Below are positions 50,724 to 59,799 of a DNA stretch of 64,000 nucleotides, piece after piece (position 1 is the first letter of the stretch; each line of letters begins with the position of its first letter). Origin of the DNA: Syncephalis plumigaleata (lineage: Eukaryota; Zoopagomycota; Zoopagomycetes; Zoopagales; Piptocephalidaceae). A program made the position numbers and the translations under genes. The notes under the pieces are model-generated. The model was not told the origin of the DNA and did not search any database. It saw only the letters and a program-made list of their open reading frames with translations. The stretch spans positions 1,883,660 to 1,947,659 of the forward strand of contig JAIXMF010000003.1 in NCBI GenBank assembly GCA_025201365.1, given 5' to 3'.

Positions 50724-53267
50724 CAGCGTATTAGTCTTGAATCACTTTACCTTTTGTTGTAAATATGGTGTAATTTGTGGATAGATATCAATTAGATTGC
50801 TACGATAATTACGCTAATCATATCAGTTATATTAATATACATTAGTAAATGTTGTGGTTGTTGTGGTTATTGCTTACCTGAGTAAATGTGTAACGCTTGC
50901 CATTAACATACATGAAGCCTTCTTTTACAGGAAAATGTTGAAGGCGCTTTGCATGCAGGTGAGCTGCTTTGGCCAACTGACTGTAGATCGATTCAGATGC
51001 CAGTATCTCATCTATGCTTAGTAGTTTAGATTTATCCTTCATTTTCGTTGCCAGTTCATTGTTCACTTTGTCGAATATGGACGTGGCTGTCTTGTACACA
51101 TCTGGATCATTTTCATTCTCCATTTCCGTAATAATCTATGGATTATTCATTAGTTAGGTAATTAGCAAATCTCTTCATCTTACCTTCTCCAAGAATTCAA
51201 TAACACCTTTACGTTTGTGAATACGTGCAAAGTAATAGAATAGCTTGGCTATCTTTGCATCTATTACATTGTCAATATTGATATTAATATGAATATTAGT
51301 AAATCAATGGCTATACAGCATATTCATTCATTCATGCTTACTAGATGCTTGATCGTCATCGCCAACAATTGGAATAACCGAGAATCGAATGGGTACATTA
51401 TTCTGAATGACATCAAGAACATCACGCGCTACTACAACTAATGACTGCGGATTCGATAGATCTAATGCCAATAGTACGGTAACGAAGTTCTTGCTAATTC
51501 GTAACATTTGACCTGGTCGACCAGGACGTAATAGCTATATAATAGGTATAGTTAGACATATCTATTGAGTGTACTAATGCCACTATCATAATCTGTTACC
51601 TCGAATAGTTCACTTGGCCAATCCTTGTAACGAGAGTCGGATTCCAAGTCGTTCAAGTAAACAATAGCATCGCCGTTGGCTATCTTGTCACGTACATCAT
51701 AGGCATCACCTAGCCAGGCGATCTTTTGCGCTGTTGCCGTTGGACGTTGCGCACTCGACAAGAGTGTGTTGGCCTGAGTCGGATTTAAACCAAGATTGAT
51801 TAGTTGGGAGACGCCGTGGTATTCGCTTTGAATAAGTCGTAGCAATTGATAGATGGTACCGCTAGCTGGATTGAAACTAACGCCGTTAATGAGGATGTTA
51901 TTCTGATTTGGCCTCATATTCAAGGCTTGCAAGCGTCCTAGCTCGTTTTGCACCTCGTTACTGGCAGAATGACGCGCAATAATTGATGCATATTTTGGTA
52001 GATCGCCAATTAGTTTACGATATACTCTAATCGGATGCTTTGCATTAATGATTAAATCAATTGCTTTGATGCCCAATCCTAATATAAGATGTGTTTAGTT
52101 AGGGGATGCTTTAGCTAGTAATATTGTATATTACCTTCTAATTGATTGGTCTTGAGTACAGGCATTTCACGATCACCTACAGCATCGAGGATCTCCTCAA
52201 TGTCGGTGTCCTTCGGTAGAGCAGTAGTATCATCCTCGGTACCATCTGGATTATCTGATACCGATGAATCTGCGGTGTTGTTGTTCTCTATAGTAATCAA
52301 TCGATTAGAGTTATGACAAATATATATTAGTACATAGTACGTTACCGCGATCGTCTAGCACTAGGTACTCTGTGCTTTTCAATGCCAATTCAACTCCATA
52401 ACCAGTTAGCCGGAGAGGCTCAGATTCGGTTGTAGTGATTGGTGGTTTCCAGCGTAACACATATTGGATGGGATTATAACGAGTTAGCTCAACAAGAAAC
52501 TTGTGAACCTTGTTAAACTGTACAGAAGTGATATCAGCATAGAAGATAATGGTGTTTAGATTGTCTTCAGCGGTTGTAGATTCCAATATACGTTCATTGG
52601 GTTGCAATTCAACGGATCTATTCAATTGTTAGTGAATATACTGTAGTGTCACTAGTAACAACTTCTTACACATTCGATAATGGTTGTATTTCCCAATGAT
52701 CGTCATTGGCATCTTGCGTAGCATTGGCAAGCTTAATCAACTCATCAATGCTGCAGGCTTGGTGTCCATGCCAGTCAAGCCAGTACTCGCATTCCTTCAG
52801 TTGCGCGTAATTAGCTTGTACTTCAGTTCTGTAATACTGATAGCCGCTTTCAATACGCGGTGCATGTAGATGGAGTGCCGTTGTCAGCTCCAATAAAGAT
52901 GAACCAAGTTTGTTGCCTTCAGTAGTGCCGTGTAAGAATGATTCCTTGTTAATTACATTAAGCGCATGCTGGTACAAGTCAGAAGGACGCTCGGATGATG
53001 GTGGATTGCGAGTAAGCGCATCAAGGAAGTTGAAATAGGCAGTGTTATTCGCCGTGGCAATATATTCACTGATACGCGCTTAACAGTTAGGAATACCGCG
53101 AAAGAGCAACAAAGGTTATAGCGTGTGATTTACCTGATTTCCAGCCATAAATGCGGAGCGGACCATTTGCTATGTAGGTCAACTTGGACTGACGTGGAAA
53201 GCGATACGGAAACAAGAGTAAGTAACGGCAGCAGCCGTAACAGAGTAGATGTAACTACTCGCGACAT
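47465..53267 (-). CDS. UDP-glucose:glycoprotein glucosyltransferase (UGGT), ER
   Basis: Seventeen exons: 53134-53267, 52670-53068, 52346-52617, 52135-52287, 51600-52078, 51342-51534, 51184-51260, 50878-51135, 50751-50813, 50491-50668, 50332-50435, 49977-50264, 49654-49910, 49491-49590, 49283-49413, 48170-49217, 47465-48121; 1596 aa. A signal peptide (about 1-27) is followed by thioredoxin-like folding-sensor domains. The GT24 catalytic domain starts near residue 1270 ([18 protein letters not shown]). The DxD is FVDADQ at about 1375-1377, followed by [14 protein letters not shown]. The protein ends in HDEL, an ER retention signal. UGGT re-glucosylates misfolded glycoproteins for another calnexin cycle. 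A Thr-rich tract lies just before the tail. Every exon joins in frame, and all donors are GT. Confidence 0.94.
49414..49490. repeat. TTAG tandem repeat inside a UGGT intron
   Basis: The 77-nt intron between exons 14 and 15 is largely seven to eight copies of TTAG. It is a simple microsatellite and not the TTAGGG telomere unit. Confidence 0.8.
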
Positions 53268-53704
53268 ACTAACTAAAAACGATGAATAAACAACGAATGA
53301 CGGGGAAGGAAAGAGGAAGTGAACCAGGGAACGTGTCAAGCTATTCGTCAAAGTTAGCATACTGGTGTGTGATGACGTGGTACCACCAATCATAGTTGAT
53401 CAAATATCACATTGTATACACGTAGTCAAGTCCATTGCTGGCTATACTCCTAATGACGAGCACATCATATTGCAGCAGTACATTAAAAGCTATAATAATA
53501 TTGTATTGAGACAGTGAATATGTTTTATTGATGATGAAATCATTAAATCGTAGAGCGATAGCAGCAGTTGTATGGTCATGCTGTGCGAGTGCCATCACAT
53601 TCTCATTGTCTATATGATTGCTAATCAATTCAATGACATGTTAGCATTTTAGTAGAATGAATCAGCTACTGCTCGATACTTACCGTATACTAATAGTGTA
53701 TCGA
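53268..53704. other. Intergenic, 3' region of the first kinase-like gene
   Basis: Contains the UGGT promoter (about 53268-53400) and, from 53516, one copy of a dispersed repeat that begins exactly at the stop codon of the kinase-like gene. On the minus strand a GTAAGT...TTAG intron-like segment (about 53608-53686) lies inside the repeat. Confidence 0.45.
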
Positions 53705-53706
53705 TT
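53516..53706. repeat. Dispersed repeat, copy 1 (191 bp)
   Basis: Matches 62947-63138 in the same orientation along its whole length, with about 11 substitutions and no clear indel. It abuts the stop codon of the kinase-like gene on the minus strand. Confidence 0.9.
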
Positions 53707-55044
53707 AGGCTATGGGACTATTTGGTCTACTAGGTATACGAATGCGAGGTGGTAGCCCTTTTAATGCACGTATAGGAGAGGAGCAAGTGAATGGATCACT
53801 TATTAACGTGTAATACACTTTAAGAAGATAGCGCATTGCAGGAATGGCCGCCTCTGCATTACCTAGTTCTGACCCAATAGAAGCTCTTGCTTCCCTAGCA
53901 CTCCTCAAGAAGAAAAGACTAAACATAGTCTGTTCTAATAAATATTGAGGATCCTTAAAGTTTTGTAAATAGTTTTGCATCTCATTTACGGTTAATCTAT
54001 AGGTAGGATCAAACGGATTCTCTCCTTGCTTGAGGGAAACAAATACGAGTAAAAATTTAGCTATAGTCCTTTTAAGCTCGTCACAACTCTTGTGGTATTG
54101 ACGTGGATTCGGTGATAAGTATTCCTCATCAGACGGATTTATAAGTTTCCAGTCTTTCTCCTTTTTAAATACGTCTGTTGCATCTAAATCAATGATCTTT
54201 ACGCCAACTATTTTACGATTTGAATCTTGCACTAGCATAATATCTATATTCCATGGTTAGCGTATTTCATTATTGTAATGTTTACTTACTTTTTGGAAGC
54301 AGATCATCTTGGAGAATGCCGGCATTGTAAAGGTAAATTGAGCCTACAAAGCAATTAGTAATCATGCTATATGAATAATAATCATACTTACCTCTTATAA
54401 TTTCAATTAATATTTCAGAAGCAAGAATATATGCCTGAGAAAAGGTTCGTTCCTCAAGGTAGTTTTCTAGAAGCACGCCATTGATAAAACTGTAAAGATG
54501 ACAGAAATATCTACTGCCATTATTTTCGTAAAAGTCAAATTGATGCAAGGGATCCATGACATTTTCGCGGCCTTTTGTGTAGACACCTGTCAACTTCTTC
54601 TTTGCTTTCCACAATGCCTATTTTCATGCTATATGGTGAGTGAGATTATTTGAATGATGGATCGACATACTTACGTTGAATGCATCGACCTCAGTCATGC
54701 CCACTTCAGGTGTATGTAATTTGTCAAATACTTTATCACATTTCATAAAGGCATCTTGCTTGTCCCAGACTACTCGAGCTAGCCTAAGGTTTCCATTATT
54801 CCCACCGCTCCATCGTATATTCGATAGTCCAAACTTTTTCTGGTGTTTCATAACGTGTTGCTGGGCAAAAGTTGGAGGAAGAGCGCTATCACCTATAAAC
54901 AAGTTAGCAGACATCAGATAGACTACGTATAATTAGCTTACCTTCTTCGAAAACACTATAATATGAGTGAGCACTCGGTAGCTGGGATAACAATGCTAGA
55001 GCACAAGTGCTAATAGCCAATGCAGAATGTGGAGTTACTCGCAT
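53705..55044 (-). CDS. Secreted protein-kinase-like protein, paralogue A
   Basis: Five exons: 54942-55044, 54675-54892, 54392-54617, 54290-54343, 53705-54243; 379 aa. Residues 1-27 are a signal peptide ending in SAHS. Kinase-fold landmarks follow: a beta-3-like FMKC (Lys85), and a catalytic loop QDDLLPKN (194-201). That loop has the shape of HRDLKPEN with the Asp and Asn kept but the His lost. The metal-binding segment is IIDLD (Asp219) in place of DFG. It is a paralogue of the gene at 56503-57720, with matching exon phases and the same 54-nt fourth exon. Export of a kinase-like protein suggests action in the secretory lumen or outside the cell. Whether it is active is open. Target unknown. 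Confidence 0.72.
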
Positions 55045-55199
55045 ATTGTTTGTTACGGCCTAAGAATAAAGAAGTGAATGTATTTATGTTGTGCGTGTAA
55101 ATGAGAAGAGGATAGTGAGCTATCGAATTGTTCACGGCAAATGGCTGCTCATTTATAGGTGAAAGGCCGATGGCTACGGCATTGAAGTGTTTCTTAACC

Positions 55200-55545
55200 G
55201 ACGTATCAAATAAACGAACCATGAAACCGTTCGCCATGTGTAATTTCGAATGATGGATATTAGGCGACATTTACGGTACTCATTTACAGCTGTGATTCTG
55301 TTACAGCTAACGTGGATGAATACAGAATAGTGTATTGGAATGTCTTTCAAACGTAGTATCAAATAAATGAGTCGGGGAACCGTTCGCCTTGTGTAGTGGC
55401 TAATTATAGATATCGAATGACATTATGGTATTGGCCTTATTGCAAATCAGCATGGAGATGAAAGCCATAATAGTTGTTGAGGACTATTAGGGTCCTGATT
55501 CTGTTACAGCTAACGTGAATAAAATCCATAATAGTGTATTGAATT
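55200..55545. repeat. Diverged direct duplication (two units)
   Basis: The order GTATCAAATAAA, then ACCGTTCGCC-TGTGTA, then GATTCTGTTACAGCTAACGTG, then AATAGTGTATTG occurs at 55203-55335 and again at about 55357-55541. The spacing differs and there are many substitutions. It is old rather than recent. Confidence 0.7.
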
Positions 55546-55903
55546 CAGCTGCAAATGAAACAACTAGGGGTAATATTGATTGTGCAAAGAAGAAGAATAG
55601 TTTATACGATAATCTCAAAAGCGCTGGATATTGCATAGAGAATAATGTGGATCGCTAGATGCAAAAAAGTAAAACGTATTAATGGCATTTGAGAATGCAT
55701 TCGACAAATACCAGCTCACATATCAGCTCAACAGACTAGCACCGGCCTTCATTGATACAGTGACCAATCCCACACTGGGTCACTTACTCGGTAAAGAGTG
55801 AACTTTTCCCTCGGGAATTCATCAAGAAAGCAGTGCTTTATACAAAGTAGTTCTTCTCGATGATAACCTCCCCCTCGTGGCACCTATAGGGTCGCCCACA
55901 TAA
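55542..55903 (+). pseudogene. Degenerate coding remnant
   Basis: Two open segments lie in different frames. The segment 55542-55658 (38 codons to a TAG) contains LYDNLKSAGYCIENNVD. The segment 55682-55903 contains YQLTYQLNRLAPAFIDTVTNP, has one internal TGA at 55799-55801, and then stays open to a TAA. The composition is protein-like rather than repetitive. The frame change plus two stops suggest a dead gene or fragment. I do not recognise the family. Confidence 0.35.
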
Positions 55904-56502
55904 AGACATGACGATTAAACTCAAAATCTAGATTTCTTTTGATAGTGCATTCATCATTATTTTCTTGAATATTGAGAACAGACGCACACAGATAACAAGA
56001 ACAATAACATGTCTACTGATCCATTTCGTATTCATTAACATGTGTACAATCCATGGAATATAGACATACTAGTAATGTAGAATCTACCTGAATAAGTACC
56101 TTTTCCGTAGTAGGTGTACATTGATGGCAAGCCATATCGTGCAGCGTTCCTTTTCTTTAGTGCGCCACTTGTAACTAAAACATCACTACATCATGGCTTG
56201 GATGAAATAATATATCTGAATACGCATAGCGTAAATAAAAATAAAAATACCATTGGTGACTACTTACTATTCTGGTTAATTTTACATATGTAACCGGAAT
56301 TCTATCTTTTCTGTAGCTGTAATTTGTAACCGAAATATTAGCATATCCAATAAAGTGGCCTATCCAAATCATCGAGACATAAATAGTGGCAAGAGCATTA
56401 CCACCTTTCCTGCATCAACCATTAATTATCTTCTCTCTCCTTCTATCTACACACTCAACTTATTTACCCTAGCTTTAGATATCACTAGATATCACGAGTA
56501 TC

Positions 56503-57720
56503 ATGCGTCCATTACTTCACTACACGACATTGGCGGTAGCCGCTGCATTGACGCTGGCATTACGTGCTACGCAAACACAAGCGCTTGGGGGTAGACTGAC
56601 AGGTAACATGCCAATCTAAGCATTCGTTTAATTCTAACATACCGTATATTTGCAGGAGATGACAATCCAAAATCGTACGCTCGTAATTACATGAATGAAG
56701 CAGCGGCAAAGGAAGGACTGTCAAATCTGAAGTGGTATGGCGGAGGAACAAATCAATTTAGCTTTGCCACAGTTACATACAATGATCAGTATGGATTTAT
56801 GAAATGTATCCCTACTAATTCTGAGAAGCAAGCATTTGATGTGAGTATAGTAAATGCCATTTATTCTTCTACTTATTCTCGTATAAAAGGCACTTGTAAC
56901 TGCACGAGACACGCTTGCAGGAATCAACGTAGAGTACCGTAATTATGTGGCATATCCACTAACAAGTGTCTCAATTCCTAAAATGCCATCCCAACCCGCA
57001 GGAAACTGCTATGTCTACCGCTACATTAAGGGTGTTCTATTATCTGATTTTATCTCTAAGAAAAATTATGCACAGCAACTTATTATTTTGAACCAAATCA
57101 TGCCACAATTACTTAAAGGTAAGTTGTTGATATATATGCCATGTATTACGTGTACCAACTATTCCATAGGCTTCATTTACCTTTATAATGCCGGTATTAA
57201 ACACGCCGATCTGCATACAGACAGTAAGTGTTATCAAGTTACACCACACCTATCTAACATGAATGTAGATGCTATGATCTTGACGCAAGGTGCCGGACAA
57301 TTGAGCGCAGTTCTAATTGATTTCGATGTGGTAGGAATACTTCCGCCTTTAAGAAGACGCATAGATATCAGTACTGTGCCAATAGCGGGTAATGCTGATC
57401 CTTCCAATCCTTATTACTGCAATAGCTTCAATGAAGAACTTACCGTCTTTATCCCAACTGATATTCAAAACGCCATACTACCAAGTTCACAAGACACCAC
57501 TTCCCAAGTGCTTATGAAAATAGAGCAAAGCACGAGACAACAAGCTAAGGGCCCCATGCATTTAACCAGGGACCAGTTGAGGAAAGCAACATATGCTTAT
57601 ACTTCACTTTTTCAAGCAGCTACCATAACTAAGTCTAGTGTAGACTGTACTAGTTTTGTGACCATATTAGAGAAAGTATATCGTTCACCATTGGGAGCAG
57701 CTGGAAATAGATCTATATAG
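56503..57720 (+). CDS. Secreted protein-kinase-like protein, paralogue B
   Basis: Five exons: 56503-56602, 56656-56840, 56890-57118, 57170-57223, 57269-57720; 339 aa. The signal peptide spans about 1-27 (ends TQTQA). The N-terminal AAKEGLSNLKWYGGGTNQFSFATV corresponds to GLSNIRWSGGNNGNLRLARV in paralogue A. Kinase landmarks are FMKC (Lys83), a complete HADLHTDN catalytic loop (183-190; His, Asp and Asn all present) and LIDFD (Asp207) at the DFG position. This copy therefore looks more likely to be active than A. The HADLHTDN loop is reminiscent of aminoglycoside-kinase-like and secreted kinases. The third and fourth introns (51 and 45 nt) sit at the same places as in A. Substrate unknown. Confidence 0.72.
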
Positions 57721-58396
57721 GATATCTTTGTAAAGTGGTACAGCAACCTCGCAATGGCATATACTCATGGATTATGGTGACATTATCCCTGGTGCATTGA
57801 GTGCAATGAACGACTATTAATGGCTTGTAATAGGTGATCAGATGACGATTGATGCTTTCATATGTCAGCTATTACCAGAGTGCTATTTGGCCATTAACTT
57901 GTATGATTGAAAGATACTTACAATATGGTGGTTCATTGGAATAAAGATATACTTAGCAATTTAATTTGAAAGCGTAAATAAGTTGAATACGGAAATACAT
58001 AGCTTTACAGGTGGAAGGACGTGGGACGTATGTGAGCGAGACTAAAGCGAAAAAATTGGTCCATATAATTATGGTAGACAAATGTTAGATCTAATTATTT
58101 CCAATTAGCTTAGAGCTGAGCCATCATTGTCCACGTAGAAGAACATAAGGGAACAGGTAATGAAAAGAAAAGGATTGCTGATACCTACTGGGAAAACAGG
58201 GCTTGAGATTAATCTAGGAAAGGAGAGGGGAATTAAATGCGGGAGAGGTTCCTTCTTTTGCTGAAAATCTGGTGATTTAGGTGAGTTTGTAGAGGAGGAT
58301 TAGCGGTACAAGCTTCGTTGCTGTGTCAAAGGCTTCTACAAATGAAGCTCCTCCGTTTGTTTAGTGTCTTGAGCCTTTTTTCCTTCTTTTTAACCA

Positions 58397-58645
58397 TCAT
58401 TCGTTCCTTGCCTTGCATAGAGAACTGGGAGCCACTTTAGCTATCCCTTCCTGGGCTAGATCATCTCTTGCTGTGGCGCAAGAGAGAGCGATGCCCTCAT
58501 TCTCTCCTTTGATTTTGTGAACAATGTGGTTACCGCGGTTGTTGATCGCTGCTTCCCTAATCCAGTAGATCAGCTTACCACCGCTATTAGCTAACTTAGA
58601 ACTTACCAGCCATTTGACTGCTAGTTCCTCCGCTCTGAATTTCAT
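58397..58645 (-). pseudogene. RNase-H-like fragment, probable retrotransposon remnant
   Basis: An 82-codon frame whose pattern (IYWIREAAINNRG, then IVHKIKGENEG, then ARDDLAQEGI) resembles the end of a LINE-type RNase H domain. There, W.KGH.G..GNE.AD.LAKEG is usual. The KGH histidine and several acidic positions are altered. No reverse transcriptase or terminal repeats were seen next to it. The call rests on motif resemblance only. Confidence 0.35.
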
Positions 58646-59338
58646 GTCTGCGCAATTTGCTATCGTATATCATTCAACGAGATGTGATATTATTGTAGTT
58701 GATTCGCATTATTGCATACGTGATACTCATCGAGTATGATAATACGGAAATAGACGACACATGTTGATGTAGTGTACCGGATTGCATTTGCTCCTACCTG
58801 ACTTGTTTGTAATGACAACTTCTCATATCAGTCATTGATACTTGCTATTCTTGTCATTGCATTGATGAATGATACAAGATATTTCGCTGTCTAATAATAA
58901 CGGGCAATACTGCCTTAATCGATTACTTGTAGCATGTATCGATCTATTGTCTTCGTATTCTAGTTTTCTCTATAATTAATATGGAATATTGACATTCAAC
59001 AGCATCCAGTTCTATTATCATTAGTATGTATTCCGCTAATTAATGCCATAGTCATTCGTTTGTTTACTTCTATAGCAGGTATAATGATGTCTATATATAT
59101 TTGTGATTGACAATAAATGCAGCGGATATTGCGAGAATGATCAAATGATTGGTATACGATACTATTCTACTATAGATTGTACATGTCAATAATAATGCAA
59201 TGAGAGAATATCAAATAAAGATACCTGAAACAGTATCAGAAATGCAATGATATCCTGATTCGTATAATATAGGGATCATTCAGATTGTACTATTGTAGTA
59301 AACGTAGCTTACTTGCCTGCTACTTAGTTCATCGAGTG

Positions 59339-59347
59339 TATAAATAG
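59339..59347 (+). promoter_or_regulatory. Possible TATA box of the small secreted protein gene
   Basis: TATAAATAG lies about 170 bp upstream of the ATG at 59516, consistent with a leader of roughly 140 nt. Position and sequence only. Confidence 0.35.
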
Positions 59348-59515
59348 CCATCTGCAAATGTATAGCCTCGAGTACAAGCATCGCATTCACATTCTCATCT
59401 TTCAATTGCTCTACTATTGTTCATCTTAGCTGTGCTAGGCGTATACATCAAGTCATTTCTGTCAAACTGCAACATCTATAGCCGATATCCTTCAATCGAG
59501 TAGACTGATCCAATC

Positions 59516-59737
59516 ATGAAATACTCCATCATCCTGGCCATTGTCGCTCTAGCATCATCATGTGCAGTATTCGCTGATGCTGCAACTATTCAGCGTCGAG
59601 CCACAATTCCCGAAGGCGGTCAATGTAACGACAAGAATTGGAAGAACTGCAAAGAAGGGACTAACTGCGTCATTCAACAATCCTCTGTAGTCATGGGAGG
59701 AGGTTCTACTAATGGTGGTGTTTGTCAAAAAGGATGA
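59516..59737 (+). CDS. Small secreted cysteine-containing protein
   Basis: A single exon of 73 aa. Residues 1-20 form a clear signal peptide (ends VFADA). A dibasic RR follows at about 27-28, possibly a Kex2-type processing site. The mature part has four cysteines (C..C..C..C within about 35 residues, GQCNDKNWKNCKEGTNC ... GVCQKG), enough for two disulphides. It ends in Gly-rich sequence. This resembles small secreted effector-like or defence peptides, but no family is recognised. It sits between the secreted kinase-like genes and calpain-7, with its 3' end only 60 bp from the calpain stop. Confidence 0.7.
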   Translation: MKYSIILAIVALASSCAVFADAATIQRRATIPEGGQCNDKNWKNCKEGTNCVIQQSSVVMGGGSTNGGVCQKG

Positions 59738-59799
59738 TAAAGTCATTATTGCAATAAACTTGATTACCTGTATTGCTTAGTGCCTATTGTGTTGTTGCA

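Larger units (their letters stand above)
55045..56502. other. Divergent region between kinase-like paralogues, with decayed sequence
   Basis: About 1.46 kb. It holds a diverged duplication (about 55200-55545), a broken coding remnant (55542-55903) and the two divergent promoters. On the minus strand 55070-55270 encodes an open stretch beginning MSPNIHHSKLHMANG. Its counterpart in the second repeat unit is interrupted by a stop. Confidence 0.45.
57721..59515. other. Intergenic with transposon-like remnant
   Basis: About 1.8 kb. Apart from the RNase-H-like fragment at 58397-58645 I see no gene. The segment 58130-58650 looks compositionally different from its AT-rich surroundings. The last 200 bases before 59516 are the promoter of the small secreted protein, with a TATAAATAG at 59339-59347. 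Confidence 0.45.
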
